64,000 nt of DNA from Siphonodentalium dalli (taxonomy: Eukaryota; Mollusca; Scaphopoda; Gadilida; Siphonodentaliidae), in NCBI GenBank assembly GCA_032622095.1, contig CP136069.1, positions 122,812,126-122,876,125 on the forward strand. Reading direction: 5' to 3'. The notes under the pieces are model-generated. The model saw nothing but the letters and a program-made list of their open reading frames with translations, made no database searches and was not told where the DNA came from. Below, in pieces: positions 57,383 to 64,000 of this stretch; position 1 is the stretch's first letter, and every line of letters starts with the position of its first letter. The position numbers were made by a program, and so were the translations under genes.

Positions 57383-60300
57383 CTAACAACACTAACGACC
57401 TTAGGGAGACTGTTGAAATAATCCGACCTTAGGGAGACATCTCGATATATCATTTTCTATGCATTTTCATAGCTTCTGTGTGTGGTGAGAGCATTTGGTA
57501 TTAATCGAAAAACCATCAATTATGTCATTTGTGATGACTATTATAATATTTAAAAATATATACCAAGTGTCCCCCTAATACCGTCTCCCTAATGTTTGGT
57601 CATTTTACATACAACATGAACCATATTAGGGGGACATATACAATAAATACCACTACATGCGGTATTAGGGGGACACATATTAAAAATCAAAGTTATGGAG
57701 ATACATAATATGTACTTTATATTTTGAAGCCATATTCTTGCAATAGTCTTACGAAATGACTAGATATAATTTAAGATGCTAGCATACGCGAGAAATTTAA
57801 CCCTCAATACACGAATGCGGGACCTGGTTTAATCTTTGTAAAACGCTATATCAGTACATGGCATTGGTTATAATAATCAAAGGCACGGGCTGCGTTCGTT
57901 GCAGAAATATCATGTGTGTTCAAATCCCAACCAACAGAAGGAATATTAAAAAATATATAGTTTTGATCATATGCAAACATAATCAGCGCGTAAATAGTAT
58001 ATTGTCCTCAATGTGCACTATGGTGGCGTAAAAAGCAGTCTGCTCATGTTACAGAAGTTTTGCTTTTGTTTACACAACGCAACGCAAGTATAGTAGTTGA
58101 CCACACCAAAATTATATAAACGCTCTTTATTATTTCCATATAAGGAACAAATAACGCTCTTTATCTTTACCATATCCGGATCTAAACAAAAGCAAGGAAA
58201 CGTAACGTTTTTTCCCTTTCTTTACATAATATGCGCAAAACACAACGCAATCATATTGGTTAATCACACAAACATTATATAAACGCTCTTCATTATTTCC
58301 ATATACGAAAAATAGTAACAAACAACGCTCTTTATGCTTACCATATCCGGATCTATACAAAAGTCAGGAAACGTAACGGTTTTTTCCTTTTGTTTGCACA
58401 ACAAAGTGAAAACGATTGACAATAACATACTGTTTATGCCATATTTCTGTATGATATAACAACAACTTCTGCCAATATTTTACTATTTCTGTTTATGGTG
58501 GTTTTTGACGGAGCTGAATATTTTAACAGCATACCCACCCACCGCCAAAGACAGCCCGTATCTTTAATATGAGCAATAAAAGATGTTTTTTTATTAATAC
58601 CAAATGCTCTCACCATACCCTGAAGCTGCACGTTGCATGGAAAATGATATATTGAGATGTCTGCCTAAGGTCGGATTATTTCAAGAGTCTCCCGAATGTC
58701 GTTTCATGTTGTTAGGTATATGTATATCATTACATGGTATTGGTTATAATAATTAAAGGCACGGGCGGCGTTCGTTGCAGAACTATTCATATGTGATCAA
58801 ATCGCCACCAACAGATGGAATATTAAAATATATATAACTTTGTTGAGATGTCTCCCTAAGGTCGGATTATTTCAAGAGTCTCCCTAATGTCGTTAATTTT
58901 GTTAGCTATATGTATATGTATATGAGTACATGGCATTGGTTATAACAATTAAATGCACGGGCGGTGTTCGTTGCAGAAATATTAATGTGTGGTCAAATCG
59001 CCACCAACAGATGGAATATTAAAATATGTACAGTTTTGTTCATATGCAAACGTAATCAGCGCGAGAATAGTGTATTGTCCTCAATGTGTACGGTGATTGC
59101 GTAAACAACAGCATGCTCGTGTTACAGAAGTTTTGCTTCTGTTTACAAAACACAACGCAATCATATTGGTTAATCACACAAACATTATATAAACGCTCTT
59201 CATTATTTCCATATAAGAAAAATAGTGACAAACAACGCTCTTTATGCTTACCATATCCGGATCTATACAAAAGTCAGGAAACGTAACGGTTTTTTCCTTT
59301 TGTTTGCACAACAAAGTGAAAACAATTGACAATAACATACTGTTTAAGCCATATTTCTGTATGATATAACAACAACTTCTGCCTATATTTTACTATTTCT
59401 GTTTATGGCGGTTTTTGACGGAGATGAATACTTTAACAGCATACCCACCGCCAACACCGCCCGTATCTATAATATGAGCAATAAAAGATGTTTTTTTATT
59501 CATACCAAATGCTCTCACCATACCCTGAAGCTGCACGTTGCATGGAAAATGATATATTGAGATGTCTGCCTAAGGTCGGATTATTTCAAGAGTCTCCCGA
59601 ATGTCGTTTCATGTTGTTAGGTATATGTATATCATTACATGGTATTGGTTATAATAATTAAAGGCACGTGCGGCGTTCGTTGCAGAACTATTCATTTGTG
59701 ATCAAATCGCCACCAACAGATGGAATATTAAAATATATATAGCTTTGTCGAGATGTCTCCCTAAGGTCGGATTATTTCAAGAGTCTCCCTAATGTCTTTA
59801 ATTTTGTTAGCTATATGTATATGTATATGAGTACATGGCATTGGTTATAATAATTAAAGGCACGGGCGGTGTTCGTTGCAGAAATATTAATATGTGGTCA
59901 AATCGCCACCAACAGATGGAATATTAAAATATGTACAGTTTTGTTCATATGCAAACGTAATGAGCGCATGAATAGTGTATTGTCCTCAATGTGTACGATG
60001 ATTGCGTAAACAACAGCATGCTCGTGTTACAGAAGTTTTGCTTCTGTTTACATAACACAACGCAATCATATTGGTTAATCACACAAACATTATATAAACG
60101 CTCTTCATTATTTCCATATAAGAAATATAGTAACAAACAACGCTCTTTATGCTTACCATATCCGGATCTATACAAAAGTCAGGAAACGTAACATACTGTT
60201 TATGCCATAGTTCTGTATGATATAACAACAAATTCTGCCTATATTTTACTATTTCTGTTTATGGCGGTTTTTGACGGAGCTGAATATTTTAACAGCATAC

Positions 60301-63300
60301 CCACCGCCAAAGACAGTCCGTATCTTTAATATGAGCAATAACAGATGTTTTTTTTATTAATACCAAATGCTCTCACCATACCCTGAAGCTGCACGTTGCA
60401 TGGAAAATTATATATTGAGATGTCTGCCTAAGGTCGGATTATTTCAAGAGTCTCCCGAATGTCGTTTCATGTTGTTAGGTATATGTATATCATTACATGG
60501 TATTGGTTATAATAATTAAAGGCACGGGCGGCGTTCGTTGCAGAACTATTCATATGTGATCAAATCGCCACCAACAGATGGAATATTAAAATATATATAG
60601 CTTTGTCGAGATGTCTCCCTAAGGTCGGATTATTTCAAGAGTCTCCCTAATGTCGTTAATTTTGTTAGCTATATGTATATGTATATCAGTACATGGCATT
60701 GGTTATAATAATTAAAGGCACGGGTGGCGTTCGTTGCAGAACTATTCATATGTGATCAAATCGCCACCAACAGATGGAATATTAAAATATATATAGCTTT
60801 GTCGAGATGTCTCCCTAAGGTCGGATTATTTCAAGAGTCTCCCTAATGTCGTTAATTTTGTTAGCTATATGTATATCAGTACATGGCATTGGTTATAATA
60901 ATTAAAGGCACGGGCGGTGTTCGTTGCAGAAATATTAATATGTGGTCAAATCGCCACCAACAGATGGAATATTAAAATATGTACAGTTTTGTTCATATAC
61001 AAACGTAATCAGCGCATGAATAGTGTATTGTCCTCAATGTGTACGATGATTGCGTAAACAACAGCATGCTCGTGTTACAGAAGTTTTGCTTCTGTTTACA
61101 TAACACAACGCAATCAAATTGGTTAATCACACAAACATTATATAAACGCTCTTCATTATTTCCATATAAGAAATATAGTAACAAACAACGCTCTTTATGC
61201 TTACCATATCCGGATCTATACAAAAGTCAGGAAACGTAACGGTGTTTTCCTTTTGTTTGCACAACAAAGTGAAAACAAATGACACTAACATACTGTTTAT
61301 GCCATATTTCTGTTTGATATAACAACAGATTCTGCCTATATTTTACTATTTCTGTGTATGGCGGTTTTTGACGGAGATGAATATTTTAACAGCATACCCA
61401 CGGCCAACACCGCCCGTATCTATAATATGAGCAATAAAAGATGTTTTTTTTATTAATACCAAATGCTCTCACCATACCCTGAAGCTGCACGTTGCATGGA
61501 AAATGATATATTGAGATGTCTGCCTAAGGTCGGATTATTTCAAGAGTCTCCCGAATGTCGTTTCATGTTGTTAGGTATATGTATATCATTACATGGTATT
61601 GGTTATAATAATTAAAGGCACGGGCGGCGTTCGTTGCAGAACTATTCATATGTGATCAAATCGCCACCAACAGATGGAATATTAAAATATATATAGCTTT
61701 GTCGAGATGTCTCCCTAAGGTCGGATTATTTCAAGAGTCTCCCTAATGTCGTTAATTTTGTTAGCTATATGTATATGTATATCAGTACATGGCATTGGTT
61801 ATAATAATTAAAGGCACGGGTGGCGTTTGTTGCAGAACTATTCATATGTGATCAAATCGCCACCAACAGATGGAATATTAAAATATATATAGCTTTGTCG
61901 AGATGTCTCCCTAAGGTCGGATTATTTCAAGAGTCTCCCTAATGTCGTTAATTTTGTTAGCTATATGTATATGTATATCAGTACATGGCATTGGTTATAA
62001 TAATTAAAGGCACGGGCGGTGTTCGTTGCAGAAATATTAATATGTGGTCAAATCGCCACCAACAGATGGAATATTAAAATATGTACAGTTTTGTTCATAT
62101 ACAAACGTAATCAGCGCATGAATAGTGTATTGTCCTCAATGTGTACGATGATTGCGTAAACAACAGCATGCTCGTGTTACAGAAGTTTTGCTTCTGTTTA
62201 CATAACACAACGCAATCAAATTGGTTAATCACACAAACATTATATAAACGCTCTTCATTATTTCCATATAAGAAATATAGTAACAAACAACGCTCTTTAT
62301 GCTTACCATATCCGGATCTATACAAAAGTCAGGAAACGTAACGTACTGTTTATGCCATAGTTCTGTATGATATAACAACAAATTCTGCCTATATTTTACT
62401 ATTTATGTTTATGGCGGTTTTTGACGGAAATGAATATTTTAACAGCATACCCACCGCCAAAGACAGCCCGTATCTTTAATATGAGCAAAAACAGATGTTT
62501 TTTTATTAATACCAAATGCTCTCACCATACCCAGAAGCTGCACGTTGCATGGAAAATGATATATTGAGATGTCTGCCTAAGGTCGGATTATTTCAAGAGT
62601 CTCCCGAGTGTCGTTTCATGTTGTTAGGTATATGTATATCATTACATGGTATTGGTTATAACAATTAAAGGCACGGGCGGCGTTCGTTGCAGAACTATTC
62701 ATATGTGATCAAATCGCCACCAACAGATGGAATATTAAAATATATATAGCTGTGTCGAGATGTCTCCCTAAGGTCGGATTATTTCAAGAGTCTCCCTAAT
62801 GTCGTTAATTTTGTTAGCTATATGTATATGTATATCAGTACATGGCATTGGTTATAATAATTAAAGGCACGGGCCGTGTTCGTTGCAGAAATATTGATAT
62901 GTGGTCAAATCGCCACCAACAGATGGAATATTAAAATATGTACAGTTTTGTTCATATGCAAACGTAATCAGCGCACGAATATTGTATTGTCCTCAAGGTG
63001 TACGATGATTGCGTAAACAACAGTATGCTCGTGTTACAGAAGTTTTGCTTCTGTTTACATAACACAACGCAATCATATTGGTTAATCACACAAACATTAT
63101 ATAAACGCTCTTCATTATTTCCATATAAGAAAAATAGTAACAAACAACGCTCTTTATGCTTACCATATCCGGATCTATACAAAAGTCAGGAAACGAAACG
63201 GTTTTTTCCTTTTGTTTGCACAACAAAGTGAAAACAATTGACAATAACATACTGTTTATGCCATATTTCTGTTTGATATAGCAACAGATTCTGCCTATAT

Positions 63301-64000
63301 TTTACTATTTCTGTGTATGGCGGTTTTTGACGGAGATGAATATTTTAACAGCATACCCACCGCCAACACCGCCCGTATCTATAATATGAGCAATAAAAGA
63401 TGTTTTTTTATTAATACCAAATGCTCTCACCATACCCTGAAGCTGCACGTTGCATGGAAAATGATATATTGAGATGTCTGTCTAAGGTCGGATTATTTCA
63501 AGAGTCTCCCGAATGTCGTTTCATGTTGTTAGGTATATGTATATCATTACATGGTATTGGTTATAATAATTAAAGGCACGGGCGGCGTTCGTTGCAGAAC
63601 TATTCATATGTGATCAAATCGCCACCAACAGATGGAATATTAAAATATATATAGCTTTGTCGAGATGTCTCCCTAAGGTCGGATTATTTCAAGAGTCTCC
63701 CTAATGTCGTTAATTTTGTTAGCTATATGTATATGTATATGCGTACATGGCATTGGTTATAATAATTAAAGGCACGGGCCGTGTTCGTTGCAGAAATATT
63801 AATATGTGGTCAAATCGCCACCAACAGATGGAATATTAAAATATGTACAGTTTTGTTCATATGCAAACGTAATGAGCGCATGAATAGTGTATTGTCCTCA
63901 ATGTGTACGATGATTGCGTAAACAACAGCATGCTCGTGTTACAGAAGTTTTGCTTCTGTTTACATAACACAACGCAATCATATTGGTTAATCACACAAAC
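57383..64000. repeat. Satellite of 0.86-1.1 kb units, running off the window
   Basis: The landmark CAGAAGTTTTGCTTCTG recurs at about 58051 (as a TTTTG variant), 59123, 60028, 61077, 62179, 63036 and 63941, giving spacings of 1072, 905, 1049, 1102, 857 and 905. Each unit ends with two or three copies of a roughly 195-bp subrepeat carrying GTCTCCCTAAGGTCGGATTA and CAAATCGCCACCAACAGATG. 57383-57540 is an inverted, diverged copy of the subrepeat start (GACCTTAGGGAGAC, GAGAGCATTTGGTATTAAT). 57560-57670 has CCCCCTAATACCG words. The paired 66/76-codon frames repeated in every unit overlap on opposite strands and are not considered genes. Confidence 0.93.

Noticed and set aside
58130-63231. Recurrent 76-codon minus and 66-codon plus frames
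   Set aside because: Overlapping on opposite strands in every satellite unit; conserved only because the satellite is.
1-64000. tRNA or rRNA genes
   Set aside because: Scanned by eye for tRNA B-box words (GGTTCGAAT) and rRNA cores; the one such word at 13268 has no cloverleaf around it.

Overview
This is a eukaryotic (animal) window. Compact exons of 64-244 bp are bounded by GT-AG splice sites and separated by introns of 0.5 to 11 kb that are full of transposon debris, hairpin elements and satellites. No bacterial-style gene, RNA gene or CRISPR array is visible. The protein is protostome-like and the repeat content (non-LTR retrotransposons, many foldback and MITE-like elements, frequent TACATGTA-type words) suggests a lophotrochozoan, perhaps a mollusc. 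The taxonomic guess is inference only.

The one clear gene is a Slo2/KCNT-type sodium-activated potassium channel on the minus strand. Fourteen consecutive internal exons were placed by hand, from 52739 (S3 membrane segment) down to 1547 (start of the second RCK domain). They total 1928 coding bases and about 642 codons. All 13 junctions keep phase, every exon starts after AG and is followed by GT, and no expected piece is missing between S3 and the first part of RCK2. The N-terminus with S1-S2 lies above 64000, and the rest of RCK2 and the C-terminus lie below 1.

Layout from high to low coordinates. 57383-64000 is a satellite of about 0.86-1.1 kb units. 52757-53860 is a 33/36-bp minisatellite that ends 17 bp before the S3 exon. 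47.5-52.7 kb holds the S3, S4 and S5 exons. The pore/S6 exon is at 45.8-46.0 kb. 34.6-45.8 kb is an 11-kb intron with a dead LINE, itself broken by a MITE with a TTTAAA duplication and by a 2.6-kb terminal-inverted-repeat element. RCK1 exons lie at 34.5, 32.3, 23.3, 22.7, 19.6 and 17.1 kb; the introns between them carry a 1.9-kb TA-flanked element with GTTTAAAC arrays and a hAT-like element with an 8-bp target duplication. 7.7-12.7 kb is a 5-kb inverted repeat. 6.7-1.5 kb holds the end of RCK1, the acidic linker and the start of RCK2.

The gene encodes one channel subunit; everything else appears to be intronic mobile or satellite DNA. The most notable structures are the 5-kb palindrome whose outer arms are far more alike than its inner arms, several unrelated elements built from tandem short palindromes, a higher-order-repeat minisatellite abutting a splice acceptor, and a terminal satellite whose unit lengths follow two independent indels. 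All family assignments come from reading the sequence; no database search was possible.
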